From Sulfuritalea sp. (GTDB taxonomy: Bacteria > Pseudomonadota > Gammaproteobacteria > Burkholderiales > Rhodocyclaceae), in the NCBI GenBank assembly GCA_030247575.1, contig JAOTRV010000005.1:124001-188000 (forward strand): 64,000 nt of DNA, read 5' to 3'. Made by a program: the position numbers and the translations under genes. The notes beneath the pieces were generated by a model. It saw nothing but the letters and a program-made list of their open reading frames with translations, had not been told where the DNA came from and did no database searches. Below are positions 50,416-62,826 of this stretch, piece by piece. Numbering within the stretch: position 1 is the first letter of the stretch; each line of letters opens with the position of its first letter.

Positions 50416-51395
50416 GGGCTACTCCATTCGGCGAGGACGGCTTCGAGCCGCCGCCAATCGGCTTCAGCGGCCGGCAGGCCGAGACGCAAGGCATCCGGAT
50501 GGCGAAACAGGCGTACCAAGATACCCCGCCGGGCAAGAAAGTCGTGCAGTTCGGCTGCCGCTGGCGTCGGCGCATAGCGGAACAGTCTGCCACCATCGGT
50601 GCTGGGCAAGCCATGCCGGGCCAGCAGTTCGCCGAGACGGTGGCTGGCCGCCGCAAGGCGCAGCCGCTGGGCGCTCTGCCAGAACGTGTCGGCAAGAGCC
50701 TGCCCGGCCGCCTCGCGGCTTGGATGCGCCACGGCCCACGGCCCCAGAGCCTCATGCACTTTCGCCCGGAGAGCGGGGGCAGCGCAGAGGAAACCGACGC
50801 GGGCGCCAGCAAGGCCGAAGAACTTCCCCATGGAACGCAGCACCGCAAGTCTCGGCAGTTCGGTACCGGCCAGCGCAGCGATGCCGATGTCGGGCGTGGC
50901 GTCGGCGAAAGCTTCATCCACGACCAGCCAGTTATCGCGAGCAGCCTGCCGTTCGGCGAGCGCGCGCAGAAACTCGGGCGCGAAACCTGCGCCGGTAGGG
51001 TTGTTTGGATTGACCAGCACTATCACATCGGCTTCGGCGTCGGCGATATCGGCAATGGCGATTTCGCGTACCTCGTGACCCGCGGCGCGCCAGGCCGGCG
51101 CGTATTCGCCGTAAGTCGGCGCTGGCAGCACGGCAATGCCGGGCGCGAACAGGCGCGGCAGCCACAGAATCGCCGCTTGCGACCCGGGTAACGGAAGCGG
51201 CGCCGGGTGGCCGTAGTAGCGCGCGGCAGCGGCTTCGAGGCCATCCTCCTCCTCGGGCAGCCGCTGCCAGGCAACGGCCGATACATTCACGGGATAGGGC
51301 CACGGTGCGATCCCTGTGGACAGATCGAGCCATCCGGCCAAGGGTAGCCTCCAGTGCAGCGCTGCATCGCGCAGGCGGCCGCCGTGCTCAAGCAT
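50412..51395 (-). CDS. cobD: CobD/CobC-like threonine-phosphate decarboxylase (PLP enzyme)
   Basis: A 327-residue type I PLP enzyme. NPNNPTG and the PLP lysine in SMGKFFGLAGARVGF mark it as the histidinol-phosphate aminotransferase-like CobD, which makes aminopropanol phosphate for the nucleotide loop. It overlaps cbiB (8 bp) and btuF. PTYGEY in the middle is encoded by a sequence resembling the dispersed repeat (51111-51134), but it is also a normal family motif. Confidence 0.92.
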   Translation of the reverse strand: MLEHGGRLRDAALHWRLPLAGWLDLSTGIAPWPYPVNVSAVAWQRLPEEEDGLEAAAARYYGHPAPLPLPGSQAAILWLPRLFAPGIAVLPAPTYGEYAPAWRAAGHEVREIAIADIADAEADVIVLVNPNNPTGAGFAPEFLRALAERQAARDNWLVVDEAFADATPDIGIAALAGTELPRLAVLRSMGKFFGLAGARVGFLCAAPALRAKVHEALGPWAVAHPSREAAGQALADTFWQSAQRLRLAAASHRLGELLARHGLPSTDGGRLFRYAPTPAAAELHDFLARRGILVRLFRHPDALRLGLPAAEADWRRLEAVLAEWSSP

Positions 51396-52317
51396 GGAAT
51401 ATCAAGGCCGCGCCGCAAAGCGCCAATGCGGCCCAAAGCAAACTGCCGCGCCGCACCAGACTCAGTGCGCGCTCGATGTCGTCCGCCGCGGGCGCCGGGC
51501 CGCAACCCAGCACCGGGCGCCGTTCGATGCGACCGTGATAGACCGCAGCCCCCCCCAGACTCACGCCCAGTGCGCCGGCGCCCGCCGCCATCACGGGCCC
51601 GGCGTTGGGACTGGACCAGGTGGACGCTTGCGCACGCCAACAGCGCAGAGCCTGCAGTTTCCTACCGAGCAGGGCATAGGTCACGGCCGTCAGCCGCGCC
51701 GGGACGAAGCCCAACAGATCGTCGGCGCGGGCCGACCACCAGCCGAAGTGAATGCGACGCGCATCCTTGTGGCCCCACATCGCGTCCAGCGTGTTGGCAA
51801 AGCGAAAGGCCACGGCACCGGGGCCACCGAAAACGGCGGCCCAGAACAGGGCGCCGAAAACGGCATCGTTGCCGTTTTCCAGCGTCGTTTCGACGGCAGC
51901 GCGGGCGATGGCATCGCCATCGAGCGCCGCGGTCTCGCGCGACACCACCCAGGACAGGCTTTGCCGCGCCGCTGACAGGTCGCCTGAGGCCAGCGGCCGC
52001 GCCACGGCCAACGCGTGCTCCTCAAGGCTGCGGCCGCCGAGCGCGAACCACAGCAGCACGGCATGTCCGGCCAATGCCGCCGGCCACGGCAACGCCGACA
52101 ACAGCGCGGCGAAGGTCAGCGGCAGCGGCATTACCAGCAGCAACCAGGCCAGCGCACCGCGCAGCCGGTTGCCCAGTGCATGTCCCGGCGCGCCCCGGCG
52201 CAACGCCGCTTCGAGCGCCTCCGCCGCTTTTCCGAAGCCGACCAGTGGATGCCAGCGGCGCGGCTCACCGAGCAGACGATCCAGCAAAAGGCCGAGGGGA
52301 AGACAAAACAGCAGCAT
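51388..52317 (-). CDS. cbiB: CbiB/CobD-type adenosylcobinamide-phosphate synthase
   Basis: A 309-residue membrane protein with four to five helices. Landmarks are LLDRLLGEPRRWHPLVGFG at the N-terminus, ENGNDAVFGALFW in the middle and the C-terminal ANAGPVMAAGAGALGVSLGG (split by P). It joins aminopropanol or its phosphate to cobyric acid. The gene is divergent from cobQ with a 54-bp gap. Confidence 0.94.
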   Translation of the reverse strand: MLLFCLPLGLLLDRLLGEPRRWHPLVGFGKAAEALEAALRRGAPGHALGNRLRGALAWLLLVMPLPLTFAALLSALPWPAALAGHAVLLWFALGGRSLEEHALAVARPLASGDLSAARQSLSWVVSRETAALDGDAIARAAVETTLENGNDAVFGALFWAAVFGGPGAVAFRFANTLDAMWGHKDARRIHFGWWSARADDLLGFVPARLTAVTYALLGRKLQALRCWRAQASTWSSPNAGPVMAAGAGALGVSLGGAAVYHGRIERRPVLGCGPAPAADDIERALSLVRRGSLLWAALALCGAALIFHA

Positions 52318-52371
52318 TGGGCGGAAGCCGCGATGAGATAATCGGACGATGAAAGAAGCAGGATTCTACCG

Positions 52372-53832
<1,461 letters not shown>

Positions 53833-53838
53833 CGCCGC

Positions 53839-54396
53839 TCAGGCAGAGGGAAGCTTGAGTTCCAGCGGCAGCCCCGCGACGACAAAGGTGACGCGCTGCG
53901 CGATGCGGGCGATGGACTGATTGAGACGACCGGCATCGTCGACATACAGGCGCGTCGCGGCGCCCAGCGGCACGATGCCGAGGCCGACTTCATTGCTGAC
54001 CAGAATCACGCGCCCGGGAAGCTGCGGCAGGCAATCAAGCAGCGCGGAGGTTTCGAAAGCCAGCAGCGGGCAATTCACGTCTTCGCCGGCGTCGGCCTGG
54101 CGCGCGGCGTTGCCGGCACAAAGCAGGTTGGTCAGCCACAGGGTCAGGCATTCGACCAGAAGGCAGCGGCCGACTGCGGCATGGTCGACCAGCGCTGCAG
54201 CGAGATGCAGCGGCTCTTCGACCAATTCCCAGTGTGCCGCGCGGCGCGCCTGGTGGTGGGCTATGCGCCGCGCCATTTCCGCGTCGCCGGCCTGCGCCGT
54301 GGCGATATAGGTGACGGCGAGGCCGGATTCGGCCGCGCGCTGTTCCGCGAGTGCGCTCTTGCCCGAACGGGCGCCGCCGAGAATGAGCTCGATCAT
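53839..54396 (-). CDS. cobU: CobU/CobP adenosylcobinamide kinase/guanylyltransferase
   Basis: A 185-residue bifunctional enzyme. P-loop LGGARSGKS (about residues 5-13), YIATA, and the guanylylation-region histidine in RRIAHHQARR. VSNEVGLGIVP and LNQ near the C-terminus are family hallmarks. ATG 54396 begins right before the P-loop strand; the longer frame is rejected. Confidence 0.94.
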   Translation of the reverse strand: MIELILGGARSGKSALAEQRAAESGLAVTYIATAQAGDAEMARRIAHHQARRAAHWELVEEPLHLAAALVDHAAVGRCLLVECLTLWLTNLLCAGNAARQADAGEDVNCPLLAFETSALLDCLPQLPGRVILVSNEVGLGIVPLGAATRLYVDDAGRLNQSIARIAQRVTFVVAGLPLELKLPSA

Positions 54397-54409
54397 GGGG
54401 GGTCGCCGC

Positions 54410-54787
54410 TCAGGCCACCGCCACCCGGTCATCGAAACGGCAGACGTCGATATTCACCGTCAGCCGGTGGATCGCGACTTCCGGCACCTTGGCTTTGCCG
54501 GTGCCGGGTTTCAGTCGCACGAAGCCGCCGGCGACCAGCCGGCCCAGGGTGCGGCTGACGTTCGATTCGGCGCGGCCGACCAGTCGCGCTAGGTCGGCAA
54601 CCGATGCCGGCTTGCTGTTCTCGATCACGGCGAGCAGTTGCCGGTTGTCCGGGGTCAGCAGACGCATTACCGCGTCGACGGAATCGAATGACATCTGCGC
54701 GGCATCGGCGGGAGCCTGGCGTTTGCCCTTGGCGACGGCCAGCATGTCCGCCTTGAGTTGTTTCATCGACTGAATCCTGAGTCCCAT
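54410..54787 (-). CDS. HVO_A0114-family winged-helix protein, possible orphan antitoxin
   Basis: A 125-residue DNA-binding protein. SFDSVDAVMRLLTPDNRQLL is followed by a winged helix (SVADLARLVGRAESNVSRTLGRLVAGG) and a beta wing. This is the pattern of HVO_A0114-like regulators that often act as antitoxins (TumA type) beside a toxin gene. AGGAGG stands 7 bases before the ATG at 54787, an unusually strong ribosome site. The upstream partner seems to be only a remnant (54790-54879). Confidence 0.75.
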   Translation of the reverse strand: MGLRIQSMKQLKADMLAVAKGKRQAPADAAQMSFDSVDAVMRLLTPDNRQLLAVIENSKPASVADLARLVGRAESNVSRTLGRLVAGGFVRLKPGTGKAKVPEVAIHRLTVNIDVCRFDDRVAVA

Positions 54788-54789
54788 GT

Positions 54790-54879
54790 TCAATCCTCCT
54801 GATCGTCCACAATTTCGAAGGCCACGCCCTGCTCGTTGCCATCGCAGGCCACCAGGAGTTCCAGTGCGTATTCCGGCAA
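54790..54879 (-). pseudogene. Short reading frame before the HVO_A0114 gene, possible remnant
   Basis: A 29-codon frame from TTG (54879), ending EIVDDQED, stops 2 bp before the antitoxin-like gene and contains its ribosome site. In-frame stops lie just upstream. The spacing is that of a toxin-antitoxin pair, but the peptide is too short to name. It may be the 3' end of a decayed partner gene. Confidence 0.35.
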
Positions 54880-54900
54880 TTCTATCGACGCATCCTATCA

Positions 54901-54957
54901 TTGCGCGATATGATGCGCAACGAGCGCCGATTCGTCGGCTGAGCCGACGAATCGGCG
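54901..54957. terminator. Two adjacent hairpins between divergent units
   Basis: TTGCGC-N8-GCGCAA (54901-54920) is followed by a perfect 14-bp stem, CGCCGATTCGTCGG with CCGACGAATCGGCG and loop CTGAG (54925-54957). No U-run follows on either strand. They separate the minus-strand antitoxin-like gene from the plus-strand riboswitch. Confidence 0.55.
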
Positions 54958-54999
54958 ACGGATGATTGCAGACTCGCCCGCGAGACCGCATAATTCGCC

Positions 55000-55190
55000 C
55001 CGATTCGGTGGAGGCGCATTCGGCAACACGGCCTCCAGGGAACACGGTGCGGGGCAACCCAATTCCGTGGCGGGCCCGCCGCTGTAACCGGGGACAACGC
55101 TTGCACGAAGCCACTGGGCGCATTTGAGTCAATGCCCGGGAAGGCGCAGGCGAAGGACGATCCGGAAGCCAGAAGACCGACCGATGATTT
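55000..55190 (+). ncRNA. Cobalamin riboswitch upstream of cobT
   Basis: Conserved parts appear in order: AGGGAACACGGTGCGG, CCCGCCGCTGTAACCGGGGA, GCCACTGGGCG with CCGGGAAGGCG, and GGAAGCCAGAAGACC. Soon after, AAGCCC and GGGCTT (55196-55214) followed by TGTTT could be a terminator stem of the expression platform. It controls cobT, cobS and cobC. Confidence 0.92.
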
Positions 55191-55273
55191 TCTACAAGCC
55201 CGTGGCGTGGGCTTTGTTTCGCGTTTGGACGCGCGGAACAAGGCCGTGCCGCTTGTGAAAGAGGATGAATCGG

Positions 55274-56359
55274 ATGCATTCCCCCGCAACAGTTCCCTGC
55301 TTTGAAATTTTCCCGCTGGACCGCGGCATGGCTGTCGACTTGCAGCGCAAGATCGACCAGAAAACCAAACCGCTGGGCGCGCTCGGCCGCCTCGAAACTC
55401 TCGCCCTGCAGCTCGGCCTGATCCAGCAAAGCCTGGCGCCGCGCATCGCCAATCCGCACGTGCTGGTTTGCGCCGGCGACCACGGCGCGGCGAAGGCCGG
55501 CGTTTCGGCCTTTCCGCAGGAAGTCACCTGGCAGATGGTGGAGAACTTCCTCGCCGGCGGCGCGGCGATCAACGTGCTGGCGAAGCAGGCCGGCATGACG
55601 CTGGTGGTGGCCGACGCCGGCGTGGCGCACGAGTTCGGCGCACGCGATAACCTCGTTGATGCAAAAGTAGGCGCTGGCGGTACGGCAAACTATCTCGACG
55701 GCGCGGCGATGAGCGAAGCCGAATGCGCCACGGCGATGGCCAATGGCGCGACGCTGGCGCGCGAATTCGCCGCCGCCGGCTGCAACGTGCTCGGCTTTGG
55801 CGAAATGGGCATCGGCAACACGGCCTCGGCCTCGCTGCTCACCCACTGCATCACCGGCCTGCCGCTGGCGGACTGCGTCGGGCGCGGCACCGGGCTCGAC
55901 GATGCCGGGCTGGAACGCAAGCGCGCGCTGCTGGCGCAGGCCCTGGCCGCCTGGACGGAACAGCCCGCGCCGCGTGCCGCGTCGGGCGAAGACGCGCTGC
56001 GCGTGCTGGCCCGCTTCGGCGGGTTTGAAATTGCGATGCTGGCCGGCGCGATGCTGGCCGCCGCCGAGGCGCGCATGACGCTGCTGATCGACGGCTTCAT
56101 CGTCACCAGCGCGCTGCTGGTGGCGGCGCAGGTCTCGCCGGCGATCCTCGATTACTGCGTGTATGCGCACTGCTCGAACGAAGCCGGCCACCGCCGCCAG
56201 CTCGACTGGCTCAAGGGCCGGCCGCTGCTCGACCTCGGCCTGCGCCTGGGCGAAGGCACCGGCGCGGCGCTCGCGCTGCCGCTCTTGAAATCCGCCTGCG
56301 CCTTCATGAAGGAAATGGCGAGTTTCGAATCGGCCGGCGTCAGCGAGCAGACCGGATGA
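55274..56359 (+). CDS. cobT: CobT, nicotinate-nucleotide:dimethylbenzimidazole phosphoribosyltransferase
   Basis: A 361-residue enzyme activating the lower-ligand base. [49 protein letters not shown] and the C-terminal [14 protein letters not shown] are CobT landmarks. ATG 55274 is preferred over 55265 because GAGG lies 9 bases before it. The segment [11 protein letters not shown] (codons over 55663-55690) coincides with a copy of the dispersed repeat. Confidence 0.95.
   Translation: MHSPATVPCFEIFPLDRGMAVDLQRKIDQKTKPLGALGRLETLALQLGLIQQSLAPRIANPHVLVCAGDHGAAKAGVSAFPQEVTWQMVENFLAGGAAINVLAKQAGMTLVVADAGVAHEFGARDNLVDAKVGAGGTANYLDGAAMSEAECATAMANGATLAREFAAAGCNVLGFGEMGIGNTASASLLTHCITGLPLADCVGRGTGLDDAGLERKRALLAQALAAWTEQPAPRAASGEDALRVLARFGGFEIAMLAGAMLAAAEARMTLLIDGFIVTSALLVAAQVSPAILDYCVYAHCSNEAGHRRQLDWLKGRPLLDLGLRLGEGTGAALALPLLKSACAFMKEMASFESAGVSEQTG
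55663..55686 (+). repeat. Dispersed 24-bp element inside cobT
   Basis: AAAAGTAG then GCGCTGGCGGTACGGC, in frame, encoding KVGAGGTA. The peptide is compatible with the normal CobT sequence here, so insertion versus convergence is open. Confidence 0.5.
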
Positions 56360-57123
56360 AGCGTGAGCTGGAATATTTCTTCGCCGCGCTGCGCTTCTTC
56401 ACGCGCCTGCCGGTGCCGCGCTGGGTCGGCCACACGCAGGACCAGCTCGACCACGCGGCGCGCTACTTTCCGCTGATCGGCATCCTCATCGGCGCGATCG
56501 GCGCCGGCGTGACGGAGCTGACGGCGCTGGCGCTGCCGATCGGCGTGGCGGTGCTGCTCGGCATGGCAGCGACGATCCTCGCCACCGGCGCCTTCCACGA
56601 GGACGGCTTCGCCGATTCCTGCGACGGCTTCGGCGGCGGCTGGGACAAGGCGCAGGTGCTGGCGATCATGAAGGATTCGCGCGTCGGCAGCTACGCCACG
56701 ATCGGCATCGGCCTGATGCTGCTGGCGAAGTGGAACACGCTGGTCGAACTCGACGCGGCCTTCGCGCCGCCTTTCCTTGCCATCGCGCTGATTGCGGGAC
56801 ACGCGGTGTCGCGCCTGGCGTCGACGCTGCTGATCTTTTTCCTTGAGTATGCGCGCGACGACGACAGCTCGAAGTCGAAGCCGCTGGCGCAGCGCATGGC
56901 GGGCGGCGAACTGGCCATCGCCGCGACGATCGGCCTCGCGCCCTGCCTGCTGCTGCCGCCCATTGATGCACTGGTGGCGCTGGCCGCCGTGGTGTTGACG
57001 ACGCTGCTCGCCGCGCGCTATTTCGTGCGCCGCATCGGCGGCTATACCGGCGACTGCCTCGGCGCCGTGCAGCAGGTGTGCGAGCTGGCCTTCTACCTGG
57101 GGCTGCTGTGCAGCTTTACCTGA
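56356..57123 (+). CDS. cobS: CobS, cobalamin synthase
   Basis: A 255-residue membrane enzyme that joins adenosyl-GDP-cobinamide and alpha-ribazole (phosphate). It has about six helices and the metal-binding signature [20 protein letters not shown], then [10 protein letters not shown]. It overlaps cobT by 4 bp and cobC by 16. Confidence 0.95.
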   Translation: MKRELEYFFAALRFFTRLPVPRWVGHTQDQLDHAARYFPLIGILIGAIGAGVTELTALALPIGVAVLLGMAATILATGAFHEDGFADSCDGFGGGWDKAQVLAIMKDSRVGSYATIGIGLMLLAKWNTLVELDAAFAPPFLAIALIAGHAVSRLASTLLIFFLEYARDDDSSKSKPLAQRMAGGELAIAATIGLAPCLLLPPIDALVALAAVVLTTLLAARYFVRRIGGYTGDCLGAVQQVCELAFYLGLLCSFT

Positions 57124-57635
57124 TCCGCCACCCGACGCCGCAAGTCGCCGCCGGCATCTGCTACGGCCGCACCGACCTGGAATTGGCGGAGGACGTTGCG
57201 GCCGCTGCGGCCCGCATCAGAACGCAGCTGCCGCCGCATCTTCCCGTCTACACCAGCCCGCTGCAGCGCTGCAGGCAACTGGCGGATGCCCTGCACTCCG
57301 CCCCACGCAGCGATTCACGGCTGCGGGAGATGAATTTCGGCACCTGGGAGATGAGCCCCTGGGCCCGAATCCAGATCGAAGCGCTGGATGGCTGGGCTGC
57401 CGATCCGCTGGGCTATGCGCCGCCAGAGGGCGAATCCGTCGCCCAATTGCGGGACCGGGTAAATGGGTTTCTGGCACAAATGCAAAGCGAAGGCCTGCAG
57501 CGCGCCGCACTCGTAACCCACGCCGGGGTGATGAAGATAATCGTCGGCCAAGCGCGAGCAATGCCCGCGGCGCAGTGGATGGCACTCAGGTTCGAGTATG
57601 AGAGCGTGGTGCGCGTCGACCTCGAAATCCCGTAA
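57108..57635 (+). CDS. cobC: CobC-like alpha-ribazole phosphatase
   Basis: A 175-residue histidine-phosphatase-fold protein. [10 protein letters not shown] carries the catalytic [23 protein letters not shown] and VTHAGVMK complete the family set. GTG at 57108 places the catalytic strand at the N-terminus as usual. It removes the phosphate from alpha-ribazole phosphate or cobalamin phosphate. Confidence 0.9.
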   Translation: MQLYLIRHPTPQVAAGICYGRTDLELAEDVAAAAARIRTQLPPHLPVYTSPLQRCRQLADALHSAPRSDSRLREMNFGTWEMSPWARIQIEALDGWAADPLGYAPPEGESVAQLRDRVNGFLAQMQSEGLQRAALVTHAGVMKIIVGQARAMPAAQWMALRFEYESVVRVDLEIP

Positions 57636-57870
57636 GCGGAGTCCAGGCCGGGAATTGGAACGATCGGCCGCGCCTGCGGAATGGCTGCCGCCGCGACCGT
57701 CGCCGCGGCAGGGATCATATTCCGCTGACGTCCGCCCCGTCTTTCGATAGAGTAGCGGGTATCGGTTCGCCGACAGCAACCAGATGCAGCTCCGGCCCGA
57801 TCACGAACGATGTAGTCGAGGCAGGCAAATACCGCCCCCCGTTGCCGAACAGAAACCCAGGAAAACAGCG
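57636..57870. other. Intergenic stretch without a recognisable gene
   Basis: 235 bp between cobC and the dksA-like gene. It contains GC-rich stem-forming sequence (57690-57720, GCCGCCGCGACCGTCGCCGCGGC) but no clear terminator or operator. Confidence 0.5.
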
Positions 57871-58293
57871 ATGGCTACCAAGCATGCAACCCTAAGCGAG
57901 AAAGACCTGCTGGCGATGCCCGGCAGTGCCTACATGAACGCGCAGCAACTCGGGTTCTTTCGCGATCTGCTGCGCAAGCAGCGCCAGGACCTGCTCGACA
58001 ACGCCAACATGACCATCGATCATCTGCGCGATGGCGAGGCGGAAGCCGACCCCAACGACCGCGCCACCATCGAAGAGGAGAACTCCATCGAACTGCGCAT
58101 CCGCGATCGCGAGCGCAAGATGCTGCCGCGGGTCGAAGCCGCCCTGGCGCGAATCGACAGCGGAAAGTTCGGCTTCTGCGAGGAAACCGGCGAGCCGATC
58201 GGCCTGCGCCGGCTGCTGGCGCGCCCGACCACGGTGTATTCCATCGAAGCGCAGGAACGCCACGAATCCCGCCAGCGCATACAGGGCAAATAA
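57871..58293 (+). CDS. dksA: DksA-like RNA polymerase-binding regulator, cysteine-poor
   Basis: A 140-residue DksA/TraR protein. The coiled-coil tip region is DPNDRATIEEENSIELRIRDRERK (residues about 70-93, split here by family variation) with the two acidic tip residues in the DPNDRA stretch. The zinc-finger part FCEETGEPIGLRRLLARPTT keeps only one of the four cysteines. Cys-poor DksA forms are known in Proteobacteria and work without zinc. ATG 57871 begins the conserved protein. Confidence 0.9.
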   Translation: MATKHATLSEKDLLAMPGSAYMNAQQLGFFRDLLRKQRQDLLDNANMTIDHLRDGEAEADPNDRATIEEENSIELRIRDRERKMLPRVEAALARIDSGKFGFCEETGEPIGLRRLLARPTTVYSIEAQERHESRQRIQGK

Positions 58294-58324
58294 TCACTCA
58301 CGCCTTGCACTGAATGGAGATGCC

Positions 58325-59038
58325 ATGGTCGCCGCGAGCGCTCCCAAACGCAAGACGCCGCTGAAGAAGCGGGCGCCGGCCAGGCCGGCGCCGAAGCCGG
58401 CAAGACCCGGACAGGCCGAGTCCGGCCTCGTCGACCAGATGCGCAGCATGGCCGGCAAGGTGCTCGACATGGGCGCCGCCACGGTCGGCGCCACGGCGAC
58501 CCTGCAGACCGCCACCCAGATCGCCCGCGCGCTCGGCCGCGGCAAGCCGATGGAAGCGGCGGCCGACGTGCTCAAGGCCGTGCTGCCGGGTCTGTCCGAA
58601 CCCGACGTCTGGGCCAAGACCGGCGCCGCGCTGCGCCGCATGCGCAAGGCCGCCGGCCTGACCATCACCGAAGTCGGCACGGCGATCAACCTCAGGGACC
58701 CGTCGCTGATCGAAGCCTGGGAAAAGGGCCGCATCGCGGTGCCCTTCGAAATCGTCCTGCGCCTGGCCGCCGTGCTGGGCCGCAACGACCCGATCGGCTT
58801 CGTCATGAAGTTCACCCGCAGTTCCAACCCGGATCTGTGGCGCAGCCTCGAAGGGCTGGGCGTCGGCAAGCTGCTGATCCAGTCGGCGCGCGAACGCGAG
58901 TTCGCCAACATCTACCGCGCCGACGACGAGGCGCGCACGTTGACCGACCGGGAATTCGCCGCGGTGCTGAGCTTCACCCGCGCCGCCTTCGAGATGGCGA
59001 TGGCATTCCGCGGACGCGGCCCGAAACGCGACGGCTGA
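58325..59038 (+). CDS. XRE-family helix-turn-helix protein
   Basis: A 237-residue protein. A basic Ala/Pro/Lys-rich N-terminus (1-35) is followed by a helical region, an XRE helix-turn-helix (about residues 100-160: LRRMRKAAGLTITEVGTAI, then LIEAWEKGRIAVPFEIVLRLA) and a C-terminal helical part. It resembles a group of betaproteobacterial regulators encoded beside dksA. Target genes unknown. Confidence 0.8.
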   Translation: MVAASAPKRKTPLKKRAPARPAPKPARPGQAESGLVDQMRSMAGKVLDMGAATVGATATLQTATQIARALGRGKPMEAAADVLKAVLPGLSEPDVWAKTGAALRRMRKAAGLTITEVGTAINLRDPSLIEAWEKGRIAVPFEIVLRLAAVLGRNDPIGFVMKFTRSSNPDLWRSLEGLGVGKLLIQSAREREFANIYRADDEARTLTDREFAAVLSFTRAAFEMAMAFRGRGPKRDG

Positions 59039-59104
59039 AGCGCCGCCGGCTGCATCGCTGCCGAACGCGGCAGCCGGCGGCGGAACCGAAACCGCTATCC
59101 CCTC

Positions 59105-59128
59105 GCCGTGTCACCGGCGTCTACTCTT
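59105..59128 (-). repeat. Dispersed 24-bp element, intergenic
   Basis: On the minus strand it reads AAGAGTAGACGCCGGTGACA then CGGC. It lies between the XRE gene and the decayed btuF copy and is close in sequence to the copies at 25309 and 16999. Confidence 0.65.
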
Positions 59129-59156
59129 CGATTCCGGCACACGGCTTGCCGCGCGT

Positions 59157-59772
59157 TCATTTCCGTTCCTTCCCTCGGACGCCGCCGGGCCCGGTCGATT
59201 CGAGCGGCATCGCTTGCCTGCCGCGCTTGGCGCGCACCGCTTCGACGCTGACGGTCGGCGCCAGGCCCTGCAGTTGCGCGCACACATTGCGCCCGCCGCA
59301 AAGCCGGATCGCGTCGCTGATGATCTGCTTGCTGTTGATGGTCATCAGGGGCTGCTTCCATATCTGGTAGAACACCTTGACGGGCGGCCGCCGGCTCTTG
59401 CGCGCCGCCAGTCCGGTGCAGCGCCGGCGAAATGCGGCGGCCGCCGCGTTGGCTGCCGCTTCGGTGCCGGCCAGCCGGCCGATGCGTTCCATTTCGCCGG
59501 CGATGTCTTCGATGCGGCCCGGCTCGGACAGGTGCACCTGCAGGTCCATCGCCCGCAAGCGGGCCACCGCGGCCGGAGCGTTGCCGCTCTGCCAGCCCAT
59601 GACCAGATCGGGCTTTAGGACGACGATGCCTTCGAGATCGCGGTTGGCATGGTCGCCGACCCTGGGCAGCGCCCTTGCCGCCGGCGTCGGTGACGACGAT
59701 ATCGGCGCACGCCGATAAACGCGCCAGAAGGACAACGGCAAATTGCAGCAGCGGAGGCAACTGCGAGCGCAT
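59157..59772 (-). pseudogene. Decayed btuF paralogue
   Basis: The 5' part from ATG 59772 encodes a signal peptide and CADIVVTDAGG, like the start of BtuF. Then a frameshift and a deletion of roughly 45 codons remove the first lobe core. The rest, in another frame, matches the intact BtuF at 49546-50415 (VVLKPDLVMGWQSGNAP, KVFYQIWKQPLMTINSKQI, DAIRLCGG) and ends prematurely after VSVEAV, lacking about 70 residues of the C-terminus. It cannot give a working binding protein. Confidence 0.85.
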
Positions 59773-59854
59773 GGGATAATCGGCCGGTGACAGACACCGC
59801 AATCCAACGACGGGCGGTCGCCAACCCGCGCCCGCGCCGACGGCCCTTACTCCC

Positions 59855-61066
59855 ATGACCCGAAGATCCCCCGTCCGTCCTGCCGACATTCGCGGCGTCA
59901 GCCGCCTCGCGATCGACGCCACGATCGGTCTGACGCGCCTGGTCGAGACCATGCACCATAACATCCTGCGCACTCCAGGGCCGCTCGGCAAGCACACGCA
60001 GGAGCCGACAAAGGGCATCACCGGGCTGGTCTATCGCAGCATACAAGGCGTGACGCGCCTGGTCGGCGGCGGCATCGACGCGCTGCTCGCCCAATTGACG
60101 CCGCTGCTCGATGCGGAGCCGGCGACCTCGTCGGGGACGCGCGAAGGCCTGCTCGCCGCACTGAACGGCGTGATCGGCGACCATCTCGCGGCGAGCGGGA
60201 ACCCGCTGGCGATTCCGATGCAGTTGCGCCGCAACGGGCAGCCGCTGGCGCTGACCCGGCAGGATATTGCCGCGTCGATTCCCCAGCCGGGCGGCAGGAT
60301 TCTGCTGCTGCTGCACGGGCTGTGCATGAACGACCTGAAATGGCAGCGCAACGGACACGACCATGGCGCCGCCCTGGCGACCGCGGCCGGCTTCACGCCG
60401 CTCTATCTGCACTACAACAGCGGCCGGCATGTGTCGACCAACGGCCGCGCCTTTGCCGACATCATGGAGATGCTGGTGCAGACCTGGCCGGTTCCCGTCG
60501 AGGAGCTGGTGATCGTCGGCCACAGCATGGGCGGCCTCGTCGCGCACAGCGCCTGCCACTACGCCCGGCTTGGCGGACAGGCCTGGCTGCAGCGTCTGCG
60601 GCAACTGGTTTTTCTCGGTACGCCCCACCACGGCGCACCGCTCGAGCGCGGCGGCAACTGGGTGAATGTGATCCTCGAACTCAGCCCCTACACGGCTGCG
60701 CTGGCCCGCCTGGGCAAGATCCGCAGCGCCGGCATCACCGACCTGCGCCACGGCTGCATCCTCGACGAGGACTGGCAGCACGGCGACCGCTTCGCGCGCA
60801 ACAGGAAGCGGACTCCTGTGCCGCTGCCGGCAGGCGTGCAGTGCTTCGCAATCGCGGCTTCGATCGCAAAAACGCCGGGCGAATCGGGCCGGCCGCCGCC
60901 CGGCGACGGGCTGGTGCCGGTGCAAAGCGCGCTCGGCCGGCACGCCGACCCGCGCCTGTGCCTGGACATACCCGCGTCGCGGCAGTGGCTCGGCTACGGC
61001 CTGCACCACCTCGACCTGCTCGATGACGCCGGGGTCTACGCGCAGCTGCGGCAGTGGCTTTGCTGA
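59855..61066 (+). CDS. Alpha/beta-hydrolase (lipase/esterase-like)
   Basis: A 403-residue protein. After an N-terminal helical region (1-100) the hydrolase fold shows ILLLLHGLCMNDLKWQ, the nucleophile elbow GHSMGGLVAH (about residues 226-235), VFLGTPHHGAPLERGG and a late DGLVPVQSA plus HHLDLL giving the catalytic Asp and His. There is no clear signal peptide. PGAP1-like or PHA/lipid esterase activity is possible; the fadD and PHA-system genes follow. Confidence 0.82.
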   Translation: MTRRSPVRPADIRGVSRLAIDATIGLTRLVETMHHNILRTPGPLGKHTQEPTKGITGLVYRSIQGVTRLVGGGIDALLAQLTPLLDAEPATSSGTREGLLAALNGVIGDHLAASGNPLAIPMQLRRNGQPLALTRQDIAASIPQPGGRILLLLHGLCMNDLKWQRNGHDHGAALATAAGFTPLYLHYNSGRHVSTNGRAFADIMEMLVQTWPVPVEELVIVGHSMGGLVAHSACHYARLGGQAWLQRLRQLVFLGTPHHGAPLERGGNWVNVILELSPYTAALARLGKIRSAGITDLRHGCILDEDWQHGDRFARNRKRTPVPLPAGVQCFAIAASIAKTPGESGRPPPGDGLVPVQSALGRHADPRLCLDIPASRQWLGYGLHHLDLLDDAGVYAQLRQWLC

Positions 61067-61144
61067 GCGGCAGCCGGACCGATCAGGCACGCGGCGCCAA
61101 CTCCCATTCTGATTACAATACAAAAAATTCGCGAGGAGCATCCA

Positions 61145-62809
<1,665 letters not shown>

Positions 62810-62826
62810 GGGAGGATCAATCCGCC

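Noticed and set aside
51111-51134. A repeat-like stretch inside cobD
   Set aside because: It matches about 20 of 24 positions but encodes PTYGEY, an expected motif of this enzyme family, so chance similarity is likely.
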